Origin: Sphingomonas sp. Leaf32
GTDB lineage: Bacteria; Pseudomonadota; Alphaproteobacteria; Sphingomonadales; Sphingomonadaceae
Assembly: GCF_001421765.1 (NCBI RefSeq)
Contig: NZ_LMLA01000009.1
Span: 186,001 to 250,000, forward strand
DNA length: 64,000 bases
Reading direction: 5' to 3'
Within the stretch, counting starts at the first letter, position 1; each line of letters starts with the position of its first letter. A model generated the notes under the pieces. The model was not told the origin of the DNA, made no database searches, and worked only from the letters and a program-made list of their open reading frames with translations. The position numbers and the translations under genes were made by a program. This document shows, piece after piece, positions 25,943-36,220 of the stretch.

Positions 25943-26677
25943 ATGTCCCTTGCACACAAGACAGCGCTCGTCACCGGCGGATCGCGCGGTATCGGTTCGG
26001 CGATCGCCAAGCGGCTGGCGGCCGACGGCGCGGCGGTGGCGATCACCTATGCCGGCAACAAGGCCGCAGCCGACGCCACGGTGGCGGCGATCGAGAGCGC
26101 GGGCGGCACCGCCTTCGCCTTCCAGGCCGATGCCGCCGACCCGGCCTCGCAGCGGGCGGGCGTCGAGCAGGCCGCCGCTGCCCTGGGCGGGATCGACATT
26201 CTGGTCCACAATGCCGGTGTGGCCGAGTTTTCCGCCGTCGCCGAGGATACCGACGAAATCTATGACCGCCAGTTCGGCGTCAACGTGAAGGGCCTGCACG
26301 TCGGCACCCGCGCGGCCTTGCCGCATCTTCGCGACGGTGGCCGCATCATCCTGATCGGCAGCATCTCGGGCGAGATGGCCTTCCCCGCGACCACGGTCTA
26401 CAGCGCGACCAAGGCAGCGGTGGCAGCACTGGCGCGCGGTTGGGCCAAGGATCTCGCCCCGCGCAACATCCTGGTCAACACCGTGCAGCCGGGGCCGATC
26501 GACACCGACATGAATCCCGCCGATAGCGAATTCGCAGGGCAGATGCTGGGCGCCATCCCCCTTGGCCGTTATGGCAAGGTCGAGGAAATCGCCGGCGCGG
26601 TGGCGTTCCTTGCCGGACCCGATGCCAGCTACATCACCGGCACCACGCTCAACATCGACGGCGGCATAACCGCGTAA
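25943..26677 (+). CDS. SDR-family oxidoreductase
   Basis: 244 aa classical short-chain dehydrogenase/reductase. It has the NAD(P) motif TALVTGGSRGIGSAIAKRLA (TGxxxGxG), DILVHNAGVAEF (NNAG variant), catalytic Ser in LIGSISGEMAF, YSATKAAVAAL (YxxxK), VNTVQPGPIDTDM and the C-terminal ITGTTLNIDGG. ATG 25943 is chosen because GGAG lies 7 nt upstream; ATG 25937 is too close to it. The substrate is unknown. The divergent ArsR repressor suggests inducible expression. Confidence 0.93.
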   Translation: MSLAHKTALVTGGSRGIGSAIAKRLAADGAAVAITYAGNKAAADATVAAIESAGGTAFAFQADAADPASQRAGVEQAAAALGGIDILVHNAGVAEFSAVAEDTDEIYDRQFGVNVKGLHVGTRAALPHLRDGGRIILIGSISGEMAFPATTVYSATKAAVAALARGWAKDLAPRNILVNTVQPGPIDTDMNPADSEFAGQMLGAIPLGRYGKVEEIAGAVAFLAGPDASYITGTTLNIDGGITA

Positions 26678-26858
26678 GACGCCGGGTCGGCCCCTTCCGT
26701 TGGTGGAATGAGCCGATCCTGCTCGCGCGAATTTATCGCGAACGCCTGACGGCCATGCGCACCCGCCTGCCGCATAGCTGTCGTGAAACCAAGGCGGCGC
26801 GGACCGAAACGATGTCCAGGCATCCTCATGCGTGGCATAGGCCGGACACCAGCGGCAT

Positions 26859-28025
26859 ATGCCTCGTTTACGGGTGGCATCGCATATAACAGCCGGAGTG
26901 CGTCCCATCTTCAATGTCGTGTTTGCCGTACCGGCGCTGTTCGTCCTCGCACGCTGGCTGTGGCCCTTGCCGCTGCCGATCTGGGCCAAGATACCCGCCG
27001 GGGTGCTGATGCTGGCGGCGTCGCAGTTCCACTTGTGGAGCCGGCTGTCGTCGGGTTCGGTGTTCGCGCCCGAATTCCCGCGCATGGTCGTGATCCTGTT
27101 CAACTGGGCCTTCGGCGCATTGGTCCTGCTGGCCGTGTTCCAACTGGTCATCGACCTGGGGGCGCTGCTGACGATGCTCGTTCGCCGGGAGGTGATTCGG
27201 GAACCGGCCGCGCTGCGCTATGCCATTGCCGGGCTGGCGGCGGTGCTGGCCGGGATCGGGGTCGCCAACGCGCTGCGCGTTCCGTCGATCAAGGACGTGA
27301 CGGTGGCGATCCGAAACCTTCCGCCATCGTTCGACGGCTACCGGATCGTTCAGCTTACCGATCTGCATATCAGCCGGCTCTTCACCGCCAGATGGGCGCA
27401 GGCGGTCGTCGAGCGCGCCAACGCATCCGGTGCCGACCTGATCGTGGTGACCGGCGACTTCATCGACGGGTCGGTCGCCATGCGGCGCGACGACGTGGCG
27501 CCCTTGCAGCGGTTGCGCGCGCCGGACGGAGTCTATGCCATTCCGGGCAATCACGAATATTTCTTCGATTACGGCGCATGGATGCGGCATTTGTCGGGCA
27601 TGGGTTTCCGGATGCTGCCGAATGCGCATGAGGTGATCGAGCGCGGCGGTGACCGCCTGGTCGTCGCCGGGGTCACCGACCTTTCGGCTCCGAGCGTTGG
27701 CGAGGCCGGCCCCGACCTCCCGCTTGCCCTGCGCGGTGCGCGCGCCGACGCGCCGGTCATTCTGCTCGACCATCAGCCGCGCATGGCACGCGACGCTGCC
27801 GCGCGCGGGGTCGCGCTTCAATTGTCCGGACACACCCATGGCGGCATGATCGTCGGGCTGGACCGGCTCGTTGCGCGCGGCAATGCCGGGTTCGTGTCGG
27901 GACGGTACGACGTCGGCGGCATGACGCTCTATGTCAGCAACGGCACCGGACTGTGGCCGGGCTTCGCACTGCGGCTGGGCGTGCCGTCCGAGATCACGCG
28001 GTTCACGTTGCGACCGATGGCATAG
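26859..28025 (+). CDS. membrane-anchored metallophosphoesterase
   Basis: 388 aa. Four hydrophobic segments occupy about residues 15-140. A calcineurin-like phosphoesterase domain follows with all metal motifs: IVQLTDLHIS, VVTGDFIDG, IPGNHEYF and LQLSGHTHGGMI. The arrangement resembles YkuE/YaeI-type enzymes, which act on lipid or nucleotide phosphates; the substrate is not shown. No good Shine-Dalgarno precedes ATG 26859, and GTG 26898 is a possible alternative. Confidence 0.88.
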   Translation: MPRLRVASHITAGVRPIFNVVFAVPALFVLARWLWPLPLPIWAKIPAGVLMLAASQFHLWSRLSSGSVFAPEFPRMVVILFNWAFGALVLLAVFQLVIDLGALLTMLVRREVIREPAALRYAIAGLAAVLAGIGVANALRVPSIKDVTVAIRNLPPSFDGYRIVQLTDLHISRLFTARWAQAVVERANASGADLIVVTGDFIDGSVAMRRDDVAPLQRLRAPDGVYAIPGNHEYFFDYGAWMRHLSGMGFRMLPNAHEVIERGGDRLVVAGVTDLSAPSVGEAGPDLPLALRGARADAPVILLDHQPRMARDAAARGVALQLSGHTHGGMIVGLDRLVARGNAGFVSGRYDVGGMTLYVSNGTGLWPGFALRLGVPSEITRFTLRPMA

Positions 28026-28763
28026 CGCGACGATCGCCATACGGCTTCACGCTTCGGTCAGGCGGCAATGAAGCGGATTGTCTCCGAGGCGTAAGATTAT
28101 CGGCCCAGACGCGAACCGCGTCAAAGGAAGGATGTGAGCTGGCTTCGCGACGTCCGACCCGAACGGCGCGTACACTACGCCGCAGACGACGGCACCGCGG
28201 CAGGTCTTCGCTACCCTGCGCTACCACCGCTGAACCGGGCGGCGTCGATGGTCACAATGTCATCAGCCGATACCGGACCTACGGCTTCCGCAGTCAAGGC
28301 GGGTCCGGCGTTCCGATCTGATCCGCCGCCATGACCGCGCCGTCGGTTTGATGGGACGCCCGGATCAGGACCGATCGACCTTTACCAGTTTATCGTCACC
28401 CCGGACTTGTTCCGGGGTCCACAGCGCGCCAATCGGTGCGGCGTGCGCCTCTATCGACCACGATCGCGGCTCGGTGGACCCCGGAACAAGTCCGGGGTGA
28501 CGAAATAGAATGTCAATATCGATCGGCCCTGGGATCATTCGCCGCCATACGGCATCCGAATCCGGTCGCGACGCTTGCCCGGTTCCAACCGCTGCAAGCC
28601 GGATCGCCGTTCCCGAAACTCCCGTTCACCATGAAATCGCGACGCCCGTACCGTCCTGATACGAATTAACCAGATCTGCGATTTGTAACCATCGAATAGA
28701 TGATTGCGACGGACTGCCGACGGTGCGAAGCGCGCCCCCGACAACCCTATGGGACGACTGGCG
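28026..28763. repeat. intergenic region with MITE-like R1 element
   Basis: The element spans about 28366-28533. The left end CAGGACCGATCGACC and right end GATCGGCCCTGG are inverted, and the inner R1 arms are CACCCCGGACTTGTTCCGG at 28397 and its inverse at 28477. I see no gene in the rest of this 738-bp gap. The last 100 bp are less GC-rich and probably hold the promoter of the RTX gene. Confidence 0.6.
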
Positions 28764-31700
28764 ATGGCGAATACGACCCCGATCATGCTCGACGGGAATC
28801 TGAACGACTGGAACCAGGCGGACCGGATCGATCGGGGGCTGGGCGAAGGCTATGGCATCTATGCCAGAAGCGACGGCGATGCCTTTGCCTTTGCGCTGAA
28901 GGCCCCCGGCGCGATCGGCGCCAACACCACGGCATGGCTCAACACCGATCGCAACGCGGCGACCGGGTATCAGGTCTTCGGCTTTGCCGGCGGTGCCGAA
29001 TACAACGTCAATTTCAACGCCGACGGCACGGTGTCGCTCTATTCCGGCGGTGCCGGCGAAAAGCTCGTGCTGGCGAACCTGCAGGCGGTGTGGTCGGCCG
29101 ATCGCACCACCGTCGAGTTCCGCGTGCCCAAGGCGGCGATCGGCAATCCGCAGGCGATCGACACGCTGTACGACGTGAACGACAGCGTGTTCCTGCCGGG
29201 CAATTATTCGGCCAATCCCTTCACGGTGTTCAACGACACCGGCGCGACCGCCGATCCGGCGCACCGCATCGCGATCGTGTGGTCGGATTCGACCGCCAAC
29301 GCCTATTTCAGCAAGACCGCCTATTCGCAGCTGTTCATGGCCGCGCAGAGCCAGGCGATGCAGGCCGGCGTCCCGTTCGACATCCTGACCGAAAGCGACC
29401 TGACCAGCCTGTCGACGCTCGCGAAATATGACAGCATCGTCTTCCCCTCGTTCCGCAACGTCGATGCGAGCAAGGCCGACCTGATCGCGCAGACGCTGGA
29501 ACAGGCGACCAAGCAGTTCGGCATCGGCCTGATCGCCGCCGGCGAATTCATGACCAACGATCAGGCAGGAAACGCGCTGGCGGGCGACAGCTACAGCCGG
29601 ATGAAGCTGCTGTTCGACGCGACCCGCGTGACCGGCGGCTTCCCCGCCGACCTGACCATCCGCGCGACCGACGCGAACGGCACCGTGCTCGACGGCTATA
29701 CCGATGGACAGGTCGTTCACGAATATAAGGGCGTCGGCTGGAACGCGTTCAAGAGCGAGAGCGGCACCGGGCAGACGATCGCGACCGGAACCGTGAACGG
29801 CGAAACCTATTCGGCGGCGATCGCGACGCAGACCGGCGGCCGCAACGTCATCTTCTCGTCGGAAGCGGTGATGGCCGACGAGAACCTGTTGCAGAAGGCG
29901 ATCGACTATTCGGTTCATGGCAGCGGCCTGTCGGTCGGGCTGCAGATGACGCGGCAGAGCGGCCTGTTCGCATCGCGCGTCGACATGGACCAGAGCCAGG
30001 AACGCGACGAGGTGAACCCGGAAGGGACCACGCCCGGTATCTATGACAAGCTGATCCCGCTGCTGGCCGAGTGGAAGGAAAAGTATAATTTCCTCGGCAG
30101 CTATTACGTCAATATCGGCAACAGCCCGGCCACCGGCCAGGCGACCGACTGGGCGGCGTCGCTGCCGGCCTACAAGGCGCTGCTCGACATGGGCAACGAG
30201 ATCGGCACCCACAGCTATACCCACCCGCACGACACCAACGTCCTGACGCCCGAACAGATCGCCTATGAATTCGGGCAGAGCCGCGCCGAACTGCAAAAGC
30301 AGATCAGCGATTATATCGGCCGCGATGCGAAGGTGATCGGTGCGGCGGTGCCCGGCGCCCCCGAACAGATCGCGACGTCGCAGGAAATCCTGAAATACGT
30401 GCAGTATCTCTCGGGCGGCTATTCGGGCGTCGGGGCGGGCTATCCCAACGCCATCGGGTTCATGAACCCGGCCAATGCGGCGTCGGGCCAGGTCTATATC
30501 GCGCCCAACACCTCGTTCGACTTCTCGCTGATCGAATTCCAGAAGAAGACCGTCGCCGAGGCACAGGCGATCTGGGCCAAGGAATTCGCCACGCTCACCG
30601 CCAATGCCGATGCGCCGGTGGTGGTGTGGCCGTGGCATGATTACGGCCCGACCATGTGGTCGGCCGATGGCCTGGCCAGCGCCTATACCCAGGCGATGTT
30701 CACCGAATTCGTGGCGATGGCGGCGAAGACCGGGATCGAATTCGTGACGCTCGCCGATCTCGCCGCGCGCGTCCAGGCGTTCGACCAGTCGAAGATCGTC
30801 ACCAGCGTCATCGGCAACACGATCAACGCCACCGTCACCTCGCCGCTGGGCACCGGCCTGTTCGCGCTCGACGTCGATGGGCAGAAGACCGGTCAGGTGA
30901 TCCAGAGCGTCACGGGCTGGTATGCCTATAATGCCGACAAGGTGTTCCTGCCGACCACCGGCGGCAGCTTCGAGATCAAGATGGGCGCGCAAGCCGACGA
31001 TGTGACCCATATCGTCGAACTGCCGATGCGCGCCTCGCTGCAATCGGTGTCGGGCGACGGTCGCGACCTGTCGTTCACGGTCGAAGGCGAAGGCAAGGTC
31101 AAGATCGACCTGAAGGCGCCGGGCACCAGCTGGCTTTCGGTCGAGGGCGGCAAGCTGGAGTCGCTGATCGGTGAAGTCGCGACGATCGATATCGGCGCGA
31201 TCGGCGCCCATGCGGTCAAGGTGCAGCAGGTCGCCAATACCGGGCCGACCATCGGTTCGTTCGGCGGCGCCGACACCGGCGCGCTGTCGACGGCGGAAAA
31301 TTCGATCGCGGCGCTCACCACGATCACCGCGACCGACGCGAACATCAAGTTCGGCGACTCGATCAAATTCTCGATCGCGGCCACGGCCGATGGGGACAAG
31401 TTCACCATCGATCCGACCAGCGGCGTCCTGAAGTTCATCGCCGGACCCGATTTCGAAAATCCGACCGATGCCAATCGCGACAATATCTATTCCGTCACGG
31501 TCGTCGCCACCGACGCGCGCGGCGCGACCGACACGCAGACCCTGTCGGTGGCGGTCACCGACGTGGTGGGCATTACCAAGACCGGCACCATCCTGTCGGA
31601 AACGATCAACGGCACCGGCGAACAGGACGTGCTCGACGGCAGCTGGGGCAACGACGTGTTGAACGGGCTTGGCGGGAACGATCGCCTGATCGGCGGCCTT

Positions 31701-32120
31701 GGAAGGGATACGCTGAACGGCGGCGACGGGAACGACATCCTGATCGGCGGCGATGGCCGGGACGTTCTGACCGGCGGGGCCGGGAACGACGTGTTCCGCT
31801 TCGAGCGGTCGGGCGACACTTCCACGCTGTCGTCGCTGCGCGATGTCATCACCGATTTCCGGTCGGGCGAGGACAAGATCGACCTGTCGGCGATCGATGC
31901 CAACACGTCACTGCTCGCCCGCGGCGATCAGGCGTTCAACCTGCTCGCCACGCCCGGTGCGAAGTTCACCGGCGCAGCGCAACTGCGCTTCAGCTTCCAG
32001 ATGATCGACGGCAAGGAATATACCGTCGTCGAGGGGAACACCGGGATCGGCTCCATCGCGGACTTCTCGGTCGCGCTGCTCGGCCACCACAATCTGACGA
32101 CGAACGACTTCTTCCTGTAA
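28764..32120 (+). CDS. RTX-type secreted PelA-like polysaccharide deacetylase
   Basis: About 1118 aa. Residues 5-150 resemble a carbohydrate-binding (CBM9/DOMON-like) module ([16 protein letters not shown]). Residues about 190-400 form an alpha/beta region like the middle domain of PelA. The deacetylase follows, with SRVDMDQ (D407, D409) and GTHSYTHPH (H483, H487), the PelA-type metal/catalytic pattern. A cadherin-like repeat lies at about 826-933, then calcium-binding RTX nonapeptides at about 955-1015 ([20 protein letters not shown]). The tail ends NDFFL, an acidic-plus-hydrophobic type I secretion signal, and there is no Sec signal peptide. The start is uncertain (28749 or 28764). It lies directly upstream of the pel genes. 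Confidence 0.88.
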   Translation: MANTTPIMLDGNLNDWNQADRIDRGLGEGYGIYARSDGDAFAFALKAPGAIGANTTAWLNTDRNAATGYQVFGFAGGAEYNVNFNADGTVSLYSGGAGEKLVLANLQAVWSADRTTVEFRVPKAAIGNPQAIDTLYDVNDSVFLPGNYSANPFTVFNDTGATADPAHRIAIVWSDSTANAYFSKTAYSQLFMAAQSQAMQAGVPFDILTESDLTSLSTLAKYDSIVFPSFRNVDASKADLIAQTLEQATKQFGIGLIAAGEFMTNDQAGNALAGDSYSRMKLLFDATRVTGGFPADLTIRATDANGTVLDGYTDGQVVHEYKGVGWNAFKSESGTGQTIATGTVNGETYSAAIATQTGGRNVIFSSEAVMADENLLQKAIDYSVHGSGLSVGLQMTRQSGLFASRVDMDQSQERDEVNPEGTTPGIYDKLIPLLAEWKEKYNFLGSYYVNIGNSPATGQATDWAASLPAYKALLDMGNEIGTHSYTHPHDTNVLTPEQIAYEFGQSRAELQKQISDYIGRDAKVIGAAVPGAPEQIATSQEILKYVQYLSGGYSGVGAGYPNAIGFMNPANAASGQVYIAPNTSFDFSLIEFQKKTVAEAQAIWAKEFATLTANADAPVVVWPWHDYGPTMWSADGLASAYTQAMFTEFVAMAAKTGIEFVTLADLAARVQAFDQSKIVTSVIGNTINATVTSPLGTGLFALDVDGQKTGQVIQSVTGWYAYNADKVFLPTTGGSFEIKMGAQADDVTHIVELPMRASLQSVSGDGRDLSFTVEGEGKVKIDLKAPGTSWLSVEGGKLESLIGEVATIDIGAIGAHAVKVQQVANTGPTIGSFGGADTGALSTAENSIAALTTITATDANIKFGDSIKFSIAATADGDKFTIDPTSGVLKFIAGPDFENPTDANRDNIYSVTVVATDARGATDTQTLSVAVTDVVGITKTGTILSETINGTGEQDVLDGSWGNDVLNGLGGNDRLIGGLGRDTLNGGDGNDILIGGDGRDVLTGGAGNDVFRFERSGDTSTLSSLRDVITDFRSGEDKIDLSAIDANTSLLARGDQAFNLLATPGAKFTGAAQLRFSFQMIDGKEYTVVEGNTGIGSIADFSVALLGHHNLTTNDFFL

Positions 32121-32159
32121 GGGACCGTTACGAAACCCGCGCTATAGGTCCGATCCGGC

Positions 32160-32191
32160 AGGCGATGCCCGGAGCCATCGCCTGTTGTTTT
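32160..32191 (+). terminator. probable terminator after RTX gene
   Basis: AGGCGATG and CATCGCCT form a perfect 8-bp stem with an 8-nt loop, followed by GTTGTTTT. It may separate or attenuate transcription between the RTX gene and pelG. Confidence 0.65.
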
Positions 32192-32229
32192 AAGGATCAG
32201 GACCCGCATCCGGGTTTTCGAGGGTATTG

Positions 32230-33627
32230 ATGGCGGGCATCGGGTTTCAACTGGCGCGGGTGGCACGCGAAGGCGGCGTGGGCGGGATCGCCGCAGCCGC
32301 CGTGCATGGCGCGGTCATCAGTTCGGGGCCGTGGCTGTTGACCGCCGCGGGCATGATCCTGCTGGAACGCTGGACGGCGCACCATCTGCACGGCGATGCC
32401 GCGCATCTCGTTCAGACCGTGCTGATCTATGCGTTCAGCCTGTCGGCTCTGGCGGCCGCACCGATCGGCATCGTCGCGACCCGGCTGGTCGCCGACCGCC
32501 TGTTCGCGCGCGACAGCGCGGCGATTCCGGGGATCCTGCTCACCGCGCTGGCGGCCGGAGGCGCGATCGGCCTGACGGTCGGCCTTGCGCTGTTCGCCGG
32601 TCTGGGCAGGTTGCCGCCGGCAACGGCGCTGCTCTCGGCAGTGACGCTGGCATGGCTGACGCAGATCTGGATCGCGGCACCGATGCTGACGACGCTCGAC
32701 CGGTTCCGTGCAGTGCCCGCAGCCTATCTGCTCGGTATCCTCGTGGCGACCGGAACGCTGCTGCTGCGGCCGCACGCCGGGGCGACGAGCGTGCTGGCGG
32801 TCGTCGGCATCGGCGTCGGCACGACGCTGGCCGCGATCCTGATGCTGCTGCGCCGGCATTTCACCGGCGACGCCGTGCTGCCCGCCCCCGACGCGATGCC
32901 GCGCCGATTGGCGACGATCATCTCGCTTGCCGGCATCGCCGGGGTGACCGCCATCTGGATCGACAAATGGATCCTGTGGTTCGGGCCGGAAAGCGGCCGG
33001 GCGCTCGGGCTGCTCCGGCTCAACCCGATCAACGACGAAGGCAGTTTCCTAGGGCTGCTGACGATCGTGCCGGGACTGACCCTGCTGCTGATCGTCACCG
33101 AAACGCGGTTCGACCGCGCGTTCGGCAGCATGTTGGCGCGGTGCACCGGCACGTCGACGATGGAACGGATCGAGGAAGCGCGCACCGACCTTATCCGCGT
33201 GATGCTCAACGGCATCCGCCTGCTGATACTGGTGCAGTTGCTGGTCGCGGCGCTGGCCTGGGTATTGGCGGTCCCGCTGTTCGACCTGATCGGGGCCGAT
33301 GTTCGCGCGATCTTCGCATTTCGCCAGACCTCGGCCGGGGTCGTGTTTCACCTGATCGCGATCGCGACGACCGTCGTGCTCGCCTATTACGACCTGTTCG
33401 GCCGGATTCTGGCGACCTGGGCGGGGTTCGCGATCGGCAGCGCGATCGCGACCTGGTTGCAGTTCGATGCGGGACTGGCGGCTTTCGGCTGGGGCTATAT
33501 GGCGGGCGCGGTGGTCGGTGCCTCGGTCGGTATCGCCATGGTGGCGGAGGCGAGCGTGAACCTGACCTATCTGTTGTTCGTCGGCAATAATCCCGCGGTC
33601 GTCGGCAATGGCGGACGCTGGCTGTGA
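32230..33627 (+). CDS. pelG: PelG-like polysaccharide exporter membrane protein
   Basis: 465 aa with about 12 membrane helices. The opening MAGIGFQLARVAREGG with AVISSGPWLLTAAGMILLER is characteristic of PelG, the MOP/Wzx-like inner-membrane component of Pel export. It probably passes the growing polymer to the periplasm with PelD, PelE and PelF. ATG 32230 is preferred over the adjacent TTG. It is the first of seven genes joined by 4-bp overlaps, although pelG is last in Pseudomonas. Confidence 0.92.
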   Translation: MAGIGFQLARVAREGGVGGIAAAAVHGAVISSGPWLLTAAGMILLERWTAHHLHGDAAHLVQTVLIYAFSLSALAAAPIGIVATRLVADRLFARDSAAIPGILLTALAAGGAIGLTVGLALFAGLGRLPPATALLSAVTLAWLTQIWIAAPMLTTLDRFRAVPAAYLLGILVATGTLLLRPHAGATSVLAVVGIGVGTTLAAILMLLRRHFTGDAVLPAPDAMPRRLATIISLAGIAGVTAIWIDKWILWFGPESGRALGLLRLNPINDEGSFLGLLTIVPGLTLLLIVTETRFDRAFGSMLARCTGTSTMERIEEARTDLIRVMLNGIRLLILVQLLVAALAWVLAVPLFDLIGADVRAIFAFRQTSAGVVFHLIAIATTVVLAYYDLFGRILATWAGFAIGSAIATWLQFDAGLAAFGWGYMAGAVVGASVGIAMVAEASVNLTYLLFVGNNPAVVGNGGRWL

Positions 33628-34493
33628 CGATGATCGGGCGGCGGCGGTTGATGGGATTGGGCGCGGGGACAATGGCACTGACCCTCGCGCTGCGCCGCCG
33701 GGCGGACGGCAGCCCACCGATCCGCACGCGCTGGGCGATCGACTATGGCGCGGCGAGCGTGCCGGCCATCGCCCGGACCTTTGACCTCTTGGTCCTCGAA
33801 CCGCATCATGCTCGCCCGATCGCGCCGCTGCGCGGTCCGGCCGCGCGGCTGCTCGGCTATGTCAGCTTCGGCGAGGTCGAACGGCAACGGCCCTATTTCG
33901 CCGATCTGGATAAGGCCGGCGCGCTCGGTGCGCCCAATCCCAACTGGCCCGACGCGCGGTTCGTCGACCTGCGCCATCCGGCATGGACCAAAGCGATCGT
34001 CGAGACGATCGTCCCGCAAATTCTGGCAAAGGGCTATGACGGAATCTTCATCGATACGATGGATAACGCCGAAGCGATGGAACGGCAGAATCCGATCGGC
34101 AACAAGGGCATGGTGCAGGCAGGCGCGGCGTTGATCGCGGCGGTCCGCGCCCGGTTCCCCACGATCCGCATCATGCTGAACCGGGGCTATGCCCTGCTCG
34201 ACACCGTGGCCCCCAGGATCGACCATGTGCTGGGCGAAGCGATGGCGACCCGGTGGAACTTCGCGACAAAGACCTATGAAGCGCTGTCCGACAGCGATTG
34301 GCAGTGGCAGGCCGATCGGTTGCGTCGCGCCCGTACGATCCATCCCGCCTTGGCGCTGCATACGCTGGATTACTGGGACCCCGCCGATACGAAGGCGGTC
34401 GCCGCGCTGTATGACCGGGAACGCGCCGGCGGTTTTCTGCCCTATGTGTCGACCCTGGCGCTCGATCGACTGTGGCAGGAACCGCGCCGATGA
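33624..34493 (+). CDS. GH114 endo-alpha-1,4-polygalactosaminidase (stand-alone PelA hydrolase part)
   Basis: 289 aa. The N-terminus has a twin-arginine-like signal (GRRRLMGLGAGTMALTLAL). A GH114 TIM-barrel domain follows: RTRWAIDYGAA, LLGYVSFGEVE, YDGIFIDTMDN with candidate D144, and HVLGEAMATRW with candidate E205. In Pseudomonas PelA this hydrolase is fused to a deacetylase; here the gene ends after GH114. It probably trims Pel-type GalN/GalNAc polymer in the periplasm. GTG 33624 overlaps pelG by 4 bp; ATG 33630 is an alternative. Confidence 0.88.
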   Translation: MTMIGRRRLMGLGAGTMALTLALRRRADGSPPIRTRWAIDYGAASVPAIARTFDLLVLEPHHARPIAPLRGPAARLLGYVSFGEVERQRPYFADLDKAGALGAPNPNWPDARFVDLRHPAWTKAIVETIVPQILAKGYDGIFIDTMDNAEAMERQNPIGNKGMVQAGAALIAAVRARFPTIRIMLNRGYALLDTVAPRIDHVLGEAMATRWNFATKTYEALSDSDWQWQADRLRRARTIHPALALHTLDYWDPADTKAVAALYDRERAGGFLPYVSTLALDRLWQEPRR

Positions 34494-36220
34494 GGGCTTC
34501 GCCCGACCGATGGCTGGCGATCGGCGTGCCGGCGCTCGTGGGCGGCGCGACGCTCGCTGCCGCGCTGATGCTCCTGCCGGGGCAGCTCGAGGTACGCCAC
34601 GCCAAGCGACGCGCGCATTCGCCGCCGCCGACCGCATCGGTGGCCGTACCGCCGCCGACGGTTCCCCTGTCGGTGATCCCGGCCGATCGCCCGCCGACCC
34701 TGCCCCAGATCGCCGCCACCATCCGCACCGCAGATGCGGCCGCGCTTGCCGCGCTGACCCAGAAGTTGATCGACGCGGGTGAGCGCGTGACGACGATGCA
34801 GGTCGCCTACGACCTTGCCGCCGCCGGGCGCGGCCCCGTCGCCCTCGCCTTTCTTGCCGCGCGGCCCGATGGCGACAGTGCGGAAAGCTGGCCGCTGCGG
34901 ATGGATTTGCTGGCCAAGGCCGGGCGTCGGGCGGAGGCGACCGCGCTGCTGGCGCGGACCGTCACCACGCCGGGGGCGGTTCCCGCTCCGGCGATCGTCG
35001 CGGCGGCCTATGCGCTCGACCGGCCGGACCTGCTGGTGACCGCCGCCGTGCGCGGCGCGATCCCCCGCCCCGATCCGGCGCTGACGCTCGATCTGGTCCG
35101 GCGACTGGCCGCCAACGGACGATACGACCTGATCGCCACGCTGGACCGGGTGGGCAGCGACTGGCGGCGGGGCGATCCGTGGACCGCGATCCGCGTCGCG
35201 CAGGCGCGTGGCGACGCCGATGGCGCGCTGGCGGCGGCGGCCCTGCTGCCGGCGGGGCAGGTCGACGCGGCGCGCGAAGCGATTCTGGCGCAGGCAGGCG
35301 ATACGGCGGGATTGCGGCGGCAGCTCCTCGCGCGGGCGGATGGTGCCGGCGCCGACTTGCCGGGCCTCGCCGAGCGGCTGATCGCGCTCGGCGCGCGCGA
35401 CGACGCCGCCGCGCTGCTGAAGCGCGCGGCGGCGAGCGGCGGGACCGACACCGCGCCCGCCCGCCGGCTGCTCTACCTGCTCGGTCCCCGGCCCGGCGAG
35501 GGCGATCTGGCATGGCTGCGACAGCGCGCATCGTCGGGCAGCGCCGACGAACAGCGCCAGTGGCTGACCGCTTATGCCGAACGCGACCGCCCGGCCAATG
35601 CGCTGGCGTTTCTCGGCCGTCACCCGCTGGCCGATCGGACCGAGACGCTGCTGACCCAGCTGACGCTCGCCAATGCGGCAGGCGACGGGGCGGCGGGGCG
35701 CGGCCTGCTCGCACGGCTGCTCGACGGGCGGGCGCTGTCGGTTGAGCAACTGCGCGCCGTCAGCGCGGCGACCCCGCGTCGCGTCGATCCGGCACAGGCC
35801 GCCGCCCTCGCGCGCGCGCGGATCGCGGCGGGCATTGCTGGCCCACGCGACCGGATGGACCTCGCGTGGAGCGCGTGGAATGGCGGCGATGCGGCCCGGA
35901 CCATCGCGGTGCTGCGCGAACATCTGGACGATGCGCCCGGCGACGTGGCCGCGCTGCGGCTGATGGCCGATGCGCAGGCGAAGGCGCATGGTGCCACGGC
36001 GGCACGGCCATGGCTCGAACGGGCGCTGGCAGCGACGCCCGAGAGCGGACGGAACCGTGCCGAACTGCTCGATCGCCTCGGCCGTACCCGCGAGGCGGTG
36101 GCGATGGTCGAACGGCTGCGCGCGGCCGATCCCGGCGACCGGGCGCTCGCCAACCTCTACACCCGCCTGTTGATCGCGCGCGGCGAACCCGGTCGCGCGC
36201 GGATGGTCCCGGCACCATGA
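34490..36220 (+). CDS. TPR-rich PelB N-terminal-like scaffold protein
   Basis: 576 aa. A single N-terminal membrane anchor (GVPALVGGATLAAALMLLPG) is followed by a Pro-rich linker and about 500 residues of helical repeats (for example AYDLAAAGRGPVALAFLAAR and WNGGDAARTIAVLREHLDDA). This corresponds to the periplasmic TPR half of Pseudomonas PelB, which binds PelA and guides polymer to the outer-membrane pore. It overlaps its neighbours by 4 bp at each end. Sequence identity to PelB is not obvious by eye; the call rests on architecture and position. Confidence 0.75.
   Translation: MRASPDRWLAIGVPALVGGATLAAALMLLPGQLEVRHAKRRAHSPPPTASVAVPPPTVPLSVIPADRPPTLPQIAATIRTADAAALAALTQKLIDAGERVTTMQVAYDLAAAGRGPVALAFLAARPDGDSAESWPLRMDLLAKAGRRAEATALLARTVTTPGAVPAPAIVAAAYALDRPDLLVTAAVRGAIPRPDPALTLDLVRRLAANGRYDLIATLDRVGSDWRRGDPWTAIRVAQARGDADGALAAAALLPAGQVDAAREAILAQAGDTAGLRRQLLARADGAGADLPGLAERLIALGARDDAAALLKRAAASGGTDTAPARRLLYLLGPRPGEGDLAWLRQRASSGSADEQRQWLTAYAERDRPANALAFLGRHPLADRTETLLTQLTLANAAGDGAAGRGLLARLLDGRALSVEQLRAVSAATPRRVDPAQAAALARARIAAGIAGPRDRMDLAWSAWNGGDAARTIAVLREHLDDAPGDVAALRLMADAQAKAHGATAARPWLERALAATPESGRNRAELLDRLGRTREAVAMVERLRAADPGDRALANLYTRLLIARGEPGRARMVPAP

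Noticed and set aside
28645..28654. CCCGTACCGT occurring upstream of the RTX gene and, on the other strand, upstream of the GH114 lipoprotein (47277-47286)
   Set aside because: A 10-bp match is easily due to chance in GC-rich DNA and is absent upstream of pelG and the T1SS; not enough for a shared operator.
28626..31211. An 861-codon open frame antisense to the RTX deacetylase
   Set aside because: Composition is R/D/G/H rich without motifs, and it runs opposite to a clear multi-domain protein.
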